A stretch of 64,000 nucleotides of DNA from Dactylorhiza incarnata. Taxonomy: Eukaryota > Streptophyta > Magnoliopsida > Asparagales > Orchidaceae. Below, one piece after another: positions 20,388 through 32,841 of the stretch (positions are counted from its first letter, which is position 1; every line of letters begins with the position of its first letter). Where the stretch lies: contig JAWHQI010000201.1 of NCBI GenBank assembly GCA_033032865.1, forward strand, positions 4,279,501 to 4,343,500, in the 5' to 3' direction. Under the pieces are notes generated by a model, which saw only the letters and a list, made by a program, of their open reading frames with translations, did no database searches and was not told where the DNA came from. Both the position numbers and the translations under genes were made by a program.

Positions 20388-23300
20388 CTATATGCTCACC
20401 ACTAACCTTGAATGCATCATGATCACCTTAATTGTCACTATAACTGTCACTGATAGGAAACTCCCAAAAATACTCCAATTGTTCACCGAGACGTGCTTCC
20501 GGTTCACTATTCTCTATTGGGTAGACTTTCTCCAATTAGCCTACAACTTATGTGGACTGTAGTTATGTATGCCCTAATGTTGTGTTCCCAATTTCATTCC
20601 ATTCTCACATGTTTTGGCTAGCCTAAACACTACCCTAAGTTTTTGCTAAACACAGATCAAATAAACATTAAACTAATTTGATCTCTATAATGTGAACATC
20701 ACTAAAACAGGACCAAATGTCCTAAATTTTTTACCAAAGGTTACACATGACCTAATTACAGGATGGTCAGAATTTCATAATTTTACCAACTATTTTGGCC
20801 ATTTATAAAAATACTTTAATGATAATGCACACCTCACTTTACACATGAAGTACAACTTTCTAAAGTCAAATGCTCTCAATAAATTATCGGTGACATGTAA
20901 TATATAAATATCATGGCTGACTGGATTTCTTTATTTTTCATAATATTTAAGACCCCTATTTAAATATTTAAACATTTATATCAATTGGACACATTACACA
21001 GTAAGTACTAAAATAACTGATCCAAAAATTCTACAAAAATTACCTTAGACTTAGTAATGATTAAAATACATTCTAGCCAAATTTTTAGAATTTTCCAAAT
21101 AGTATTGATCATATAAATTCTTTTAATACATAAGTGTGACAAAGAGCATTTTGGGTAATTTACAGTGTGAATGACTTCCAAAAATCTTACCAAAATTCGC
21201 AGAGATATATTTCATGGTAAAACATCATGTGATAGAATATTGGATTTTTCCCTAGATCTTAGGTGATGATTATTTCATTAATACACTTTGTGACAAAATT
21301 CATTATGCCCAAATGACTAAGAAAATTAATTCCAAAAATCCCATAAAATTTCCAGTGGTATATAACATCCTAAAGTATGATGTAATAGAAAATCATATTT
21401 ATCCTAAGTTATTTGATCACTTTTATTTGATTAATATATTTATGTGACAAATACATTATTACTCAAATACTTAGGATTTTCTTCTCAAAAATCCTAATAT
21501 TTCTATAGATGATACCCTCCTTTGTGCTAGGTGTGTTGCCCAAATTTCATGAGCATACCACAAGCCATAAGTGATGAAATCACAAAATACACAAATGTGC
21601 TATATGCACACCACCTTTCCATACATCACATTCCTATATGTGTGTGATATAATACTCTACAGTGATCCAAATGATCTCAACTTTTGATATGTGATTATTT
21701 ATGACCTAACAATTATTTCACCAAAGATTTGGGTTATTTTGCATCTATCTAACCACTTTTATTTCATTAATATGAAAAATCATATTGATCATAAAACTAT
21801 AGGAAAATGTTACCCAAAAATTATGGTTTTTGTGCAGGGGGTGTATCTATACTATTTGCAACTATGTCTAAAATATTAAACTAATACAAGCAACTATGTG
21901 GTCTACATCTACATAATAAGGTCTGGACATCGTTTTGGACACACCTCAGTATAAAGACTTTACCAGGAGCTGTAGGCCACCAAACTTGGTAATTCAAAGC
22001 CCTATAGGTAGTAGGCATCAAGGGCTACAAAAGTTGTCTCAGACACTTTTGCCTAAAATAGCCTCTAAGTGGCCTAATTAATCAATATAAAAATCTGTAT
22101 AAAGTGTTACAACTAATTCATTTAATATTAATGTGGTCTGCGCATGACCATCAACTCTGGGCTCAAGGGCCCTGATTTCGTCTCCATCCTCCAGCCAACG
22201 ACCAGAAATCCTCCCAGCTGGGCCATCTTCCAACCTCATTTCCCGGCCACCCCTTCACCTCCACGCCAGGCCACCACCACCTCCATCTCCGTTGAGGTGG
22301 GGGTATCGATTGGCGGCGAGATGTCGGCCGTAAACCGCCTCTCCGACGATCCCGAGCAAGGTAGAAAGCTCTAAAATTTCTCACTCATGTCCCATGGATC
22401 ACGGCTCAATTGAGCCTGATTTCTCAGCCTGGTGAGCTAGAAAGCTATCACAGAGGGAGGGGAGGAGAAACATACCTCAAATGTGGCTCGGCGACGGGTG
22501 CTCCGACGTGGGGCCATGAATTCTTCCGTCTCTGGTGAGCTGGCTCGATCCGTCGTTCCTCCACCAAATGCTCTGCTCCAAAGGGCTGACTCGACTCCTT
22601 AGGTCATTTTGAAGATGATGGAGGGGTCAAATGAGGGAGAGGGTGGCTGTATAGAGAGAATCGGGAGTGGGTTATTCAACCATGACTTGTACAACCCTTA
22701 CCCTACAGTTTGGGTGGCTGCCATGCTTGAAATGACTGTTCATGGCCTGAGGAATTCGTCTGGGGACTTGGCTGAGGTGGTGGGGGCCATGGAAGCTCCT
22801 TCACTCCAAAAGCTCTTTTCCCCTTTAAGCTTTTTGGGAAAAATGACATCTTGCCCCCATGCTCATCTTCTATCTCCAAATTCAAATGAGGGGTGCTAAT
22901 AGGCTTGTGTCATGTTGGTTAGGCATGTGGTGGGGTCTTGGTTCACTAGGGTTTCACTTGGTCTTTCAATTCTCCCTTAAGGCCTTATGTTGACCATGGT
23001 TGACTTTTGGGTTGACTTGGTCAAGTTGGTGGGCGGGTTAGCCCCACTTGAAGGTCATGGGCCATATTACCTTACCCAAAGTGTATGGGAACATGGTGTG
23101 GCTCCAATTATGTTAATTGATCCATATGGTGTGAGTTTGACCTAATTTAGCCTAAGGTTGACCTTGGTCAAATTGAAGGGATTGGCTGACCATATGATGG
23201 GGCTTTTGGGTCCATTAGATTCCTAATGTGGTTATAGGGTTATGGGTTAAGTCAATTTGCTAAATTGAAGGCCAATTAGTCCTTGATTGGGTTGATTTGG

Positions 23301-23754
23301 GCTATTTTTAATAAAAGTTGACTTTGGTCAACACCTTGAAATTGGGTGAGACCAATTAGTGATTATTGACCTAATGAACTTTATTAGTGGTTAGGGTAAC
23401 CTAGGTAAGGTCAATTTGAGGTATTGAAGATCAATTGAGTCTAATTGTGTTAAATAAGGTTATGTTGACCTAGATTTGACTTTGGTCAATTTGGCCTATT
23501 TGTTTGACCAATTGTTGGGGTTCTTGGTCAAATGAGCCCCCTTAGGGTTGGGAACATAGGTGTGAGGTCCATTAGGGTTTGTGAGTTCAATTTGGCTAAT
23601 TTGACCTAAGTTGACTTTTGCCCAATGGTGAGCACTAGGTGAGCTCACCCCCACTTAGTGAACCCCAAGGCCATCACTTGCCTCTACTCACCCTTCTCCC
23701 TTCATGTTATGTCCTAACATCTGTATGGGGTCTAGTAGGATTAGGGATGTTACA

Positions 23755-23869
23755 AATCCCAATAAACAAAAATAATTATTTCGTCCTCGAAATTTAAGTT
23801 CGGGTCTAGGGGATTTTATGCAAAATGAGAATAAGAATGTAACTCATGCTTAGGTTGTACCTGAGGTGA
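23755..23869 (-). other. Short untranslated stretch between chromodomain and 3' LTR
   Basis: It holds the expected place of the polypurine tract for a minus-strand element. Directly next to the LTR the minus strand reads GGGATT; a purine-rich run is not strong. No gene. Confidence 0.4.
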
Positions 23870-24197
23870 ACAGTCCCAGATACTGATGTTGCATGAGGTC
23901 CCTTGGTTCTCATGTGTGCTCCTCTCGTCCATGATTGGACCACAACATCTTGCTTAGGGGGACCTTCTTCCTCCACAGGATTCAGATGGTTGTATCATCG
24001 AAGCGGATGGGCTCCAGACGGACTGATCTGTCAGATATTATCGAGCTTGCTGTAGTCGTAACATGCTGCTCTGGCCGAAGTAAGGCTCTACGAAGTGAGG
24101 AGACATGGAAGATGTCGTGCAAGTTTGCCAACTTCTGTGGCATCTCCAGCCTATAGGCCAGGGGACCGATCCGCTCCAGGAGCATATAAGGTCCCAT
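23870..24197 (-). pseudogene. Integrase C-terminus and chromodomain of the giant element
   Basis: From 24197 the minus strand gives the integrase tail (IGPLAYRLEMP, then HDIFHVSSLRR) and the link SDRSVRLEPIRF. After a TGA at about 23984 the same frame continues with the chromodomain core KMLWSNHGREEHT near 23940-23905, another TGA at the position of the usual aromatic residue, and the end HQYLGLF near 23875. Chromodomains in plant chromoviruses bind modified chromatin and bias integration. Two in-frame TGA codons and loss of a conserved Trp make it non-functional. Confidence 0.75.
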
Positions 24198-24200
24198 AAA

Positions 24201-25175
24201 TCAAGGGCTGAGCTTCTTCTGTCCACGCACCCGCGAGACACCGTGCACCGATCGTATCTTCAAGAAAACACTGTCTCCTACTTGAAACTCCACCTTACGA
24301 TGCCTTGCATCATAATACTTGGCCTGCCGGCTCTGATCCTCCAGCATCCGGTCACAGATCATTCGTACTAAGGCATCCATGTCATCTACGTACTCTGATC
24401 CAAGTACCCTTGGATCCTCGTCCTGGACCCAAGATAACGGCGTCCGGCATTTCCTCCCATATAGAGCCTCATACGGTGCCATCCCAATGCTTGCTTGGTG
24501 GTTGTTATTATAAGAAAACTCTATCAGTGGTAACAGCCTCTCCCAAGGTTTTCCTGTATCCAGGATGCACAAACGTAGCAAGTCCTCCATCGTCCTGTTG
24601 GTGCGCTCTGTCTGATTGTCGGTCTGTGGATGGAAGGAAGTGCTGAAGATGAGTCGAGATCCAAGATATGCCTACACTGCCCTCCATTCCCTAGAAGTAA
24701 AGAGACCATCCCTATCTGAAACAATCATCCTGGGAACTCCGTGGTACCTAACGAACTGCTCCACAAACAATCTCACTAATACAGTAACTGAAGCGTCCTT
24801 CCGGACTGGAATGAATCTGGCCACCTTGGTCAATCTATCCCTATGACCCATATGGAATTGTGCCCAGAGTGAGACTGCGGTAGTCCATGCACAAAATCCT
24901 TGGCTATATCCTCAATATTCCACTCTGGGACTGGTAACGGTTGTAGCAACCCTCCAGGGTTCTTGCACTCTGCTTTCACCTGCTGGCAGGTCTCACAGTG
25001 CTTCACCCAAGCTATGATTTCCCTCTTCATCCCAGGCCAGTACATTGTCTTCCACAGGTCCGCCATCATTTTTGTGATCCCGGGGTGCACTGACTACCGA
25101 GTGCAGTGTGCCTCCCTGAGTATATCCTCCCAGATCCCATCTCCTGCGGGTATGTATATACAACCCCAGAAATGA
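24201..25175 (-). pseudogene. Integrase of the giant chromovirus
   Basis: The zinc-binding module is at 25100-24960 (MHPGITKM, YWPGM, then CETCQQVK). A first Asp lies in AKDFVHGL. After a frame change at 24830 (a stop after WVIGID) the reading continues through DRLTKVARFIPV, the second Asp of MIVSDRDGLF near 24710 and the Glu of HPQTDNQTER near 24615. The ORF 24201-24590 covers the end of the core (SYNNNHQASIGMAPYEALYG) and the C-terminal strand region (GDSVFLKI). A stop and at least one frameshift break it. It is the enzyme that would insert the element. Confidence 0.85.
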
Positions 25176-25179
25176 ACAA

Positions 25180-25687
25180 GGTTGTCCCGTAATGAGTAGT
25201 CACCTGAGGTTCCCCCTCCCAGGGCTCTGAATACCGGCTCTAGTGCTGCATCCTGTCTCTACTGTGCCCTGATGAGGTCTCAGATATCACAAGTAATGCT
25301 CAGGGAAGCTAGGTACTCTCTGTCGGCCTCAGGCTCAACCGTGGATACCAGTGTGACCTCAATGTCCTCCAACATCTTCACCAACTCTATAGCCATCACT
25401 CGGGGCTCCGGTCCTGATGTATCGGCTCTCCTACTGAAGGCATCCACCACCATGTTTGCCTTCCCCGGATGATAGTGCATGGTGTAGTCGTAATCACATA
25501 GGAACTCTAGCCACCTCCGCTGGCTTTGGTTCAGATCCTTCTGAGTATCTATATACTTGAGGTTCTTTTGATAGAAAAAGATCTCACAATGAACCCCATA
25601 AAGATAGTGCCTCAAAATCTTCAAGGCGAAGATCACAACTCCGAGCTTTAAATCATGTACTAGGTAGTTCTGCTCGTGCTTCTTCAG
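25180..25687 (-). pseudogene. RNase H of the giant chromovirus
   Basis: The first Asp of RNase H is in IYTDASYQGMC at the end of the RT piece near 25765. After a stop at 25688 the domain continues in the frame of 25636-25280: ALKILRHYLYG, then FLCDYDYTMHYHPGKANMVVDAFSR, where the last catalytic Asp is kept. The usual EKNYPTHDLEL block falls on the break and is only partly readable. The end (to about 25180) is spacer to the integrase. Confidence 0.75.
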
Positions 25688-26374
25688 CTACCTCGATGTA
25701 TATGTTATGACGTTCTCATTCTGCATCAATACTGCACACATCCCCTGGTAGGATGCGTCAGTGTAGATCTGAAATCCTTCCTTCCCAGATGGAAGGGCAA
25801 GGATCGGGGCTGAGGTTAGTCGGTCCTTCAGCTCCTGGAATGCCGCATCGCACTGCACTGTCCAGGTGAATGTAGCATCCTTCTTCATCAAAGATGTAAG
25901 CAGGAGGGCGACCTTCGAGAACCCATGTACGAACTTGCGGTAATAGCCCGCTAATCTGAGAAAGCTACGAACATCCGATGCCGACCTCAGTTGTGGCCAC
26001 TCCCTGACTGCTTGCACCTTGGCCGGGTCTACCGCCAACCCGGCTCTGCTGATGGTGTGTCTCAAGAATGCTACCTCCTGCATCCAGAACTGGCACTTCG
26101 AAAACTTGGCGTACATATGGTGCTCCCTCAGCTTCCCCAATACCAGTGTCAAGTGCTGAGTATGGTCCTCCTTGGTCCTAGAATTAATCAAGATGTCGTC
26201 GATGAAAACTATGATGAAGATGTCCAAGTAGGCTTCAAACACACGGTTCATCAGACTCATGAATGCAGATGGCACATTCGTGAGCCCGCAAGGCATCACC
26301 GTGAACTCATATAAGCCATAGCATGAGCTGAAAACCATCTTTGGTATATCTTCTTCCTGGATCCTCAGCTGGTG
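25688..26374 (-). pseudogene. Reverse transcriptase, C-terminal two thirds, of the giant chromovirus
   Basis: A 216-codon open stretch from 26338. It contains MPCGLTNVPSAF (a Cys where Phe is usual in MPFGL), the catalytic FIDDIL near 26200, the KCQFWMQEVAFL thumb block and the AGYYRKFVHGFS connection, then the start of RNase H. It is cut at 26375 by the copia element at 26380-34941, which was inserted after the RT block LDLRSGY; the N-terminal part is at 34947-35393. The ATACC at 26375-26379 and 34942-34946 is the duplicated target. Confidence 0.9.
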
Positions 26375-26379
26375 ATACC

Positions 26380-27575
26380 TGTTGGAACATGGTCTTCCGC
26401 ATCTCCTAGGTTTGAGAATAACAAAACCTATGTGTATTTGATCTTGTGTGTTTAAGTGTGCAGGAAAACAAAGTCCACATGACTCAAGGATTACATAAGA
26501 AGGTTGCCCCTAAAGTTGAGCCATCAAATCCAAACCTCCCACTAGCGCTGGCGGTAGTACTAGCACATGCGCTAGCTGTCGTTCGACGAACTGTAAGAGG
26601 CGCTCGACGAAATGCTCATAACTGCATTCGACGAAAATTCGCTCGACGAGCTCCTAGCTGCGTTCGACGAAATTTTGATCGACGAAATGTTTGCTTAAGC
26701 GCAAATGCCGGGATTACTTATAGAAGGAGATAGCGCCAGGCGGTATCCGATAGCGCAGGCAATAGCGAGGAGCACAGTAGGCAAGAGAGAAAAGTTTCCT
26801 CCGATTGAAGATTCTGCCGGGCAGAATATGTCCTAATATGGGATAGCGCCGGCGGTACCACTAGCGCAGGCGCTAGCTCTGTGGCTATAAAAAGGACCCC
26901 TCTTCTCGCATTTCATATAGACATCAGAGAGAGAGATTGAGTGCTAGAATTCCAGAGGCTACCTTGGCCGAAAGTTGATGTCCAACCAAAGTTCTGCAAA
27001 CTTCTGAAGGAGAATCTTGTCACGCCGGATCCAAACGAAGTCCGCTTCTACAACGCTTATTCTACAGTGGATCTTCGTCTCCAACTTCAGAAGTTCATCA
27101 AGAGGGAGTTTTAATTATTTTCATTTCTTATTTCTTGTAAACGGTTAGTGAAATCGCCTCGTGTTGGCGACTAGGTCTGGGTAGGACTTAGGGAGGAAAC
27201 TCGCCTCGTGTTGGCGGCTAGATCTAGGCTAGTTCTAGGGGGTGCTCGAGGCCATATCCGGGGAAGGGGTGGCTAGAGAGGCTTGAGGCCGAATCCGGGG
27301 AGGATATGCTAGGGCCACCGGTTCATGGGGATGCGAGTCGGGATAGAAAACAAAAAGAGTTTACTATTCATCGCCACCGATTTCTAGCGTTATAGAAGTC
27401 AACTTTTGTACAACCTTATTTGATATTAATAAAGCATGTCTGTACTTTTTTTCAATTGTTTTACTTGACTTCTTATTGTCTTTATCTTGCATTATTACAA
27501 AGTTTTTCAAAATATCACTTAAGTTTTTGAAAACCCTTATTCACTCCCCCTCTAAGTGCGCCTACCAATCCAACA
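26380..27575 (+). repeat. 5' LTR of the 26380-34941 copia element
   Basis: It starts TGTTGGAACATGG and ends CCAATCCAACA. Six TCGACGA words lie at 26577-26690, and CTAGCGC/GGCGGTA words at 26544-26570, 26727-26765 and 26842-26875. A TATA box CTATAAAAAGG is at 26885-26895 with the likely transcription start some 30 bases downstream. The end carries the GGCGCCTACC words shared by all related LTRs in the window. Confidence 0.9.
26885..26895 (+). promoter_or_regulatory. TATA box of the Sirevirus-like 5' LTR
   Basis: CTATAAAAAGG, kept identically in the 3' LTR near 34254. It lies immediately after the CpG-rich motif block and just before a pyrimidine-rich leader, a normal copia promoter layout. 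Confidence 0.7.
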
Positions 27576-27577
27576 AG

Positions 27578-27589
27578 TGGTATCAGAGG
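27578..27589 (+). other. Primer binding site, tRNA-iMet type
   Basis: TGGTATCAGAGG two bases after the LTR end; it matches the 3' end complement of plant initiator tRNA-Met at 11 of 12 bases. Confidence 0.85.
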
Positions 27590-27623
27590 GGTTTTATTCC
27601 AATCGGCTTAACAACCGGGAATA

Positions 27624-29459
27624 ATGGCGTCTCATGATCTCGCTTTTCCGGAGGGTCAAGGGATTAGTCGACCACCTCTCTTTACTGTTTCATATTTTAA
27701 CTACTGGAAAAATCGAATGATGTGTTTTCTTATGACTATGGATGTAGAAGTATGGAACATGGTAGAAGTTAGGTACTCTCCTCCTACAACTGTAGTGCGA
27801 GAGGCGACATTGCTAAAACCTAAAGATAAATGGGATGATAACGATAAACTAAGGTGTAAAAATAATGCTAAAGCAATAAACGCTTTATATTGTGCCTTAA
27901 ATAGGACTGAGTTTAATAGAATTTCTGCATGCATAACTGCTTATGATATTTGGAATCAATTGGAAGTTACTCATGAAGGTACATCGCAGGTGAAAGATGC
28001 AAAGCTATTCCAACTGGAATCTGAATATGAAAAATTCAGGATGGATACCGAAGAGGACATTAACTCGATGTACACTCGCTTCACCAAGATCGTCAACGCT
28101 TCAAAGGCACTTGGATCAGACGGGGACTTGGTGAGAAAAATTCTTCATTCCTTACCTCCAAGGTTCAATCCAAAGGTGACAGCCATCTCGGAGTCGCACA
28201 ACTTAAGAACTCTCCAGATCTAGAACCTTATTGGGAATCTCAAAACCCATGAGGTAGAACTCCAGATTCAACACGATGAATACAACAAAGAGCCAAAGAA
28301 AAAGGCGCTAGCACTAAAATCAAAGAAGGAGAGCATCGAAGATGATGATGATGATGAAGAAGGTCTCCTGGTGAAGAACTTCAGGAAGTTCATCAGGAAT
28401 CCGGAAAGAAGGAACACATTCCGAAAATACTTCCAAAAGGATACTCGACGAAAGGGATCTTCCTCTTCATCAAGGAAAGAAAAAGGAAGCGAAGATGAAG
28501 AAGAAAGACCACCACCGGAGTGCTACCACTGCAGAAAGATCGGGCACATTCGGAGCCAGTGCCCGAAGTATCAAAAGGAGCAAAAAGAACAATACAAAGC
28601 AAAGGAGAAAAAGAAAGTACTGAAAGCCGCAACTTGGGATGATTCTTCCTATGAAGATTCAAGCAAGTCTGAATCAAGCAGCAAGGAGGAAGCAAACCTA
28701 TGCTTAATGGCAAAAAGCAATGATGATGACACCAGTGTTCTTAGCGACACTGAGGTAACTCCTCCTACTTTCGAAGAACTATATGATGAATTTGTTCTAA
28801 CTTGCAAATCCTATAATCAAAGTATAAAAGATAATATTATATTAAATCGTGAAAATGAATCTATTATCAAAGAAAATCACAAGCTCACAAAAAAATTGAT
28901 CTCCCTTGAAAAGAGAAAGGTTTCATGTCAAGAGTGTGAGCACTCTTTATTTAAGACAAAAGAACTTGAAGTTTCTCTTTCTAAGGCCCTCTCACAAAAC
29001 AAAACTATTGCAAAAGAAAAGGGGAACTTAGAGAGAAAGCTAAGAACCTCTCTTTTACAAATTGAAAATAACAAAAAGGGATTTGAAAATAAATGTGTTA
29101 TGATTGTACAAGAAAATACATTTCTTAAAAAACAAAATCATGACCTCAATATAGCCATAAAAAAATTCGGGATTGGTCAAAAATCCCTGGATATGATTTT
29201 GGGAAACCAATGTTATGGTTCTGGAAAGTTTGGGGTCAGATATAAAAGTGAACCCTACCGCCCAGCGCTAGCCACTAACGCCGACGGTAGCTCAAGTGTT
29301 AAAAAATCTTCTGTTTTTTCTAATGTTCAAACATCATCCAGCAAGAGCAACGTAGAAACAAATCTTGGTACCTATGAAATCCACTTACTCTATGGGTGGT
29401 ACCTCTTGGGTATCTGGATCTTTACTCTCATCTTCTCTCTAGAATTGCAGGAAGGCTAA
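27624..29459 (+). pseudogene. Gag of the Sirevirus-like element
   Basis: ATG at 27624 (MASHDLAF), 35 bases after the primer site. The copia gag core has the words FNYWKNRM, IWNQLEVTHEG, then ILHSLPPRFNPKVTAI. One TAG (28221-28223) interrupts it, and the same frame then continues to 29459. A lysine-rich stretch precedes an intact CCHC knuckle (CYHCRKIGHIRSQC) near 28530. It is followed by an acidic Ser-rich region and a long heptad-like coiled coil of about 150 residues (28790-29170), typical of Sirevirus gag. The last 30 codons are out of frame, because the expected link to protease is read in another frame after about 29370. Confidence 0.85.
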
Positions 29460-29540
29460 GGAAATGGAGGACGTGTGGTACTTAGACTCAGGCTGCTCCA
29501 AGCACATGACGGGCAACAAAGCAAAATTCCTTAGCCTATA
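29460..29540 (+). pseudogene. Protease start and deletion junction
   Basis: The copia protease begins here with the active-site block [11 protein letters not shown] near 29487, D-S-G intact, but after about 15 more residues (AKFLSL, then a stop) the text jumps to the integrase C-terminal region ([10 protein letters not shown] near 29541). The rest of protease, the integrase zinc site and the DDE core are missing, a loss of about 1.4 kb judged from family length. Confidence 0.8.
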
Positions 29541-31626
29541 AATTACCTAAGTCTTTTTGGGCCGAAGCCGTAAGCACATCATGCTATGTAATGAATAGAG
29601 TCATGCTTCGCCCATCACTAAATCTCACACCGTATGAACTATATTATCAAAAGAAACCTAACGTATCATATTTTAAAGTATTTGGATGTAAATGTTTTAT
29701 TCTTAATACAAAAGATTCTTTAGGAAAATTTGATGAGAAATGTGATGAAGGAATATTTCTTGGATATTCTTCAACCAGTAAAGCCTATAGAATATTTAAC
29801 AAAAGATCGAGTAAGGTTGAAGAGTCTATTAATGTTAAATTTGATGAGTTTATTCCATGTGCAGAGAAGCTTCCTACATGTACAAATGATGAACCTTTGC
29901 CATCTTTGGAGCACGACGAAGAGGAACCGTCCAAAGAAGAGGAGGAGAAGTCCAAGGAAGATGAATATGTACCTCCAAGCATTTTGAACTTATCAAAAAA
30001 TCATCCAAAAGAGCTAGTCATTTGGGAACCTTCTACTGGGGTAAGAACTCGATCCTCTCTTCATGAAACATTTTCAAATATTTGCTTTGTTTCCGAAATC
30101 GAACCTAAAAATGTTTCCACCGCTTTAAATGACGAATTTTGGTTTTTGTCTATGAATGAAGAGTTAGGTCAATTTGAAAGAAATAAAGTTTGGAATCTAG
30201 TAGATAGACCATCTAATCATCCAATTATCGGTGTAAAATGGATCTTTAAAAATAAATTAGATGGTGAATCTAGGATTATAAAAAATAAAGCACGCTTAGT
30301 TGCTCAAGGTTATTCTCAAATCGAGGGGGTAGATTTTGAAGAAACTTTTGCACCCGTTGCTCGCTTAGAATCTATAAGAATATTTTTGGCATTTGCGAGT
30401 TTTAAAAGAATAAAATTATTTCAAATGGATGTTAAAAGTGCCTTTTTAAACCGGTTTATAAAAGAAGAAGTTTATGTAGAACAACCCCCCGGTTTCATAA
30501 ATGAAAAATTCCCTAATCATGTTTATAAATTAGAAAAAACGCTTTATGGTTTAAAAAAAGCTCCCCGTGCATGGTATGATCGACTTACATCGTTTTTGTT
30601 AAAGCATGGTTATGTTATGGGAATTGCCGACAACACACTCTTCATTAAGCATAATAATAACAATCTAATTATTTTACTAATATATATTGATGATATCATT
30701 TTTGGAGCCACTAATGAAGAGTTGTGTAATGAAGTAGTCTTAGTAATGAAAAATGAATTTGAAATGAGTCTTGTAGGAGAACTATCATATTTTCTTGGTT
30801 TTCAAATCTCACAACGAACTGATGGTATCTTTATTTGCCAAACAAAATATGTTCACGATATGCTTAAACGATTTGGATTTGAAAATCTTAAACAAGCTTC
30901 TACTCCTATGAGTGCTTCTTTAAAACTAGGAAAAGATGAATCTAGAATTTCCATTGATCAAACATTATATAGAGGAATGATAGGATCTCTTCTATACTTA
31001 AGTGCATCTAGACCAGATATAATGTTTGCCGTATGTTTATGTGCTCGCTTTCAAGCCAATCCAAAAGAATCTCATTTAAAAGCGGTAAAACATATTTTTC
31101 GTTATCTATTAGGGTCATCTAAATTAGGTTTATGGTACCCACACAATGATTCATTCACACTCCACGACTATTTCGATTTGGACTACGCCAGTTGTTCACT
31201 AGATCGAAAAAGCACTAGCGGTACTTGTCACTTTCTAGGACCCTCTTTAGTAGCTTGGTCTAGTAGGAAACAATCTTAGGTTGCACTCTCCACCACGGAG
31301 GCCGAATATATCGCACTTGGTAGTTGTTGTGCACAAGAGTTATGGATGAGCCAAACACTAGAGGATTTTGGATTTCATCTCAAAAACATTGATCTTAAAT
31401 GTGACAACAAAAGTGCAATAGACCTCACATATAATCCCGTACACCATTCTAGATCCAACACATCGATGTTCGTCATCATTTCATTAGGGATCACATTAAG
31501 AAAGAGCATGTAAAAGTAAGCTTCATTGGCAAGGACTCTCAACTCGCTGACATATTTACTAAACCTCTTCCCGATGCTAGATTTCGATTATTACGACTTG
31601 AGTTAGGTGTCCTAGATCTTTCGATT
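29541..31626 (+). pseudogene. Copia pol remnant: integrase tail, reverse transcriptase, RNase H
   Basis: One frame is open from 29541 to a TAG at 31277. It starts in the integrase tail ([20 protein letters not shown]), passes an acidic linker and then [12 protein letters not shown] near codon 198 of the 562-codon [23 protein letters not shown] followed by R where G is usual, [12 protein letters not shown], the catalytic YIDD near codon 365, and YFLGFQI. RNase H follows ([14 protein letters not shown], then after the TAG the TEAEYIAL block and KCDNKSAI). A 1-base loss near 31450 shifts the frame before the conserved end ADIFTKPLP, read to 31626. RT is nearly intact, but neither integrase core nor full protease exists. 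Confidence 0.9.
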
Positions 31627-32605
31627 TAAACACATTCACACACGTAATTTTGTAAATTTTAACCATCTAAAACATCTCCTAAAATTCAGAAATTTCAGCA
31701 TGAAACTACTATTGGGACACTTAATCAAGATCAACAATCAAAAATTTCAAAATCCTAAAAAATCATGTACTGTTTCCCGCGCTAGCGCTAACGTCGGCGC
31801 TAGCACACTTATTCATTTTTCTGTATTTGTAAAATTTTGAAAAATTCCTAAGAATATATTAATCTATATGTACTATTTATTTTTGCACTTTTGATTATAT
31901 TACATTTTTGAAAAATCAAATACAAAAATACAAAAGCCAAATTACAAAAAAAATTGTTTTTGGTTTTGTTTGCTTAAAGTCTATGTTTATGCAAAAATCA
32001 AATACAAAAATACAAAAGCAAAATCACAAAAAATATGTTTTGTTTTTTTATCCAAAAATCAAATACAAAATACAAAAGCCAAATTACAAAAAAATTGTTT
32101 TGCCTTTTTTTGTGTATAAAACATTAAAACTATCAAAAAAACTGTATGGATTTTCTTATGAAAATCAAGCATGATTCAATCTATTATTTAGAACTTCTAT
32201 AATGTTGCAATTTATCTTTTCAAACTACTTTGAACATTGTTTCTATCATGCTTTGATATATCTAGTAATATGTGCATCAATTGTCTCATAAAAGTTGTGT
32301 AAACTAAGCTTAGCATGCCTCTAAGTTTGAGTAAATGTTTTATGTTTGATAATGATCTTTATTCACTCACTTATTTTGGCATTGTCTACATATGTGTTTA
32401 ATCTAAGAATGCTTGTGTATGTTTTGTATTAGTATAATGAATTAAAATTGCACAAGTATCTTACTTACACTCCTTTATTTGCACTTTTAAAAATTAAGAA
32501 TAGTGGTTATGTTTTTCATAAATTAAATTGGTTTGCAAAACAAGTGTATTCGGAGAACTTTGTACAAAACAAAAATCATAAAATAAAGTGATAAAGATAA
32601 CTCCA

Positions 32606-32666
32606 CCAAGCACTACTTGAACCTCCTGATAAGTCTTAATAAGCGTTGTGAGGTTGAGAACCTTGG
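32606..32666 (+). other. Conserved 61-nt stem-loop, type 1
   Basis: CCAAG (first five bases) can pair with CTTGG (last five). Inside, AACCTC pairs with GAGGTT around a 24-nt loop containing TGATAAGTCTTAATAAGC. The same 61-nt unit recurs on the minus strand at 39983-40043 with one base changed. Function unknown. Confidence 0.75.
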
Positions 32667-32780
32667 AAAGAATAGTAAAGTATCTTGTGTAAATCAAATC
32701 TTTCTTTCAAAATAAAAACCACTTACTCTTAAGTACACCGGATCACGAGTCTCAACATTAAAAATAAAATATATGATCCC

Positions 32781-32841
32781 CCAAGCACTACTTTGCACCC
32801 TGATAAGTCTTAATGAGCATTGGGTGTGCAAAGCACCTTGG
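32781..32841 (+). other. Conserved 61-nt stem-loop, type 2
   Basis: Same length, outer CCAAG/CTTGG stem and loop words (TGATAAGTCTTAATGAGC) as the type 1 unit 114 bases upstream, but the inner stem is CTTTGCAC/GTGCAAAG extended by CC/GG. The stem sequence differs while pairing is kept. Its relative is at 39806-39866 on the minus strand. Confidence 0.75.

Larger units (their letters stand above)
18624..23754 (-). repeat. 3' LTR of the giant chromovirus
   Basis: It matches the LTR at 44703-61931 after removal of insertions from both. Compared with that copy, this one carries an extra segment of about 535 bases (18820-19354) and a 424-base foldback element (19964-20387), and lacks about 915 bases (between 19775 and 19800, present as 56497-57412 in the other copy). 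Correcting for these gives about 5.07 kb for both LTRs. ORFs seen in it (for example near 22144-22374 and 22609-22899) are also found in the other LTR in broken form and are not treated as genes. Confidence 0.9.

Noticed and set aside
19924..20562. Opposite-strand ORFs with nearly identical proteins
   Set aside because: They are mirror readings of the foldback arms, not a gene pair.
22144..22899. Candidate host gene (Pro-rich and Met-rich ORFs)
   Set aside because: The same text with broken frames is at 59329-60060 in the other LTR, so it is LTR sequence.
24105..26314. Several plus-strand ORFs of 90-110 codons
   Set aside because: They are antisense shadows of the integrase and RT of the giant chromovirus.
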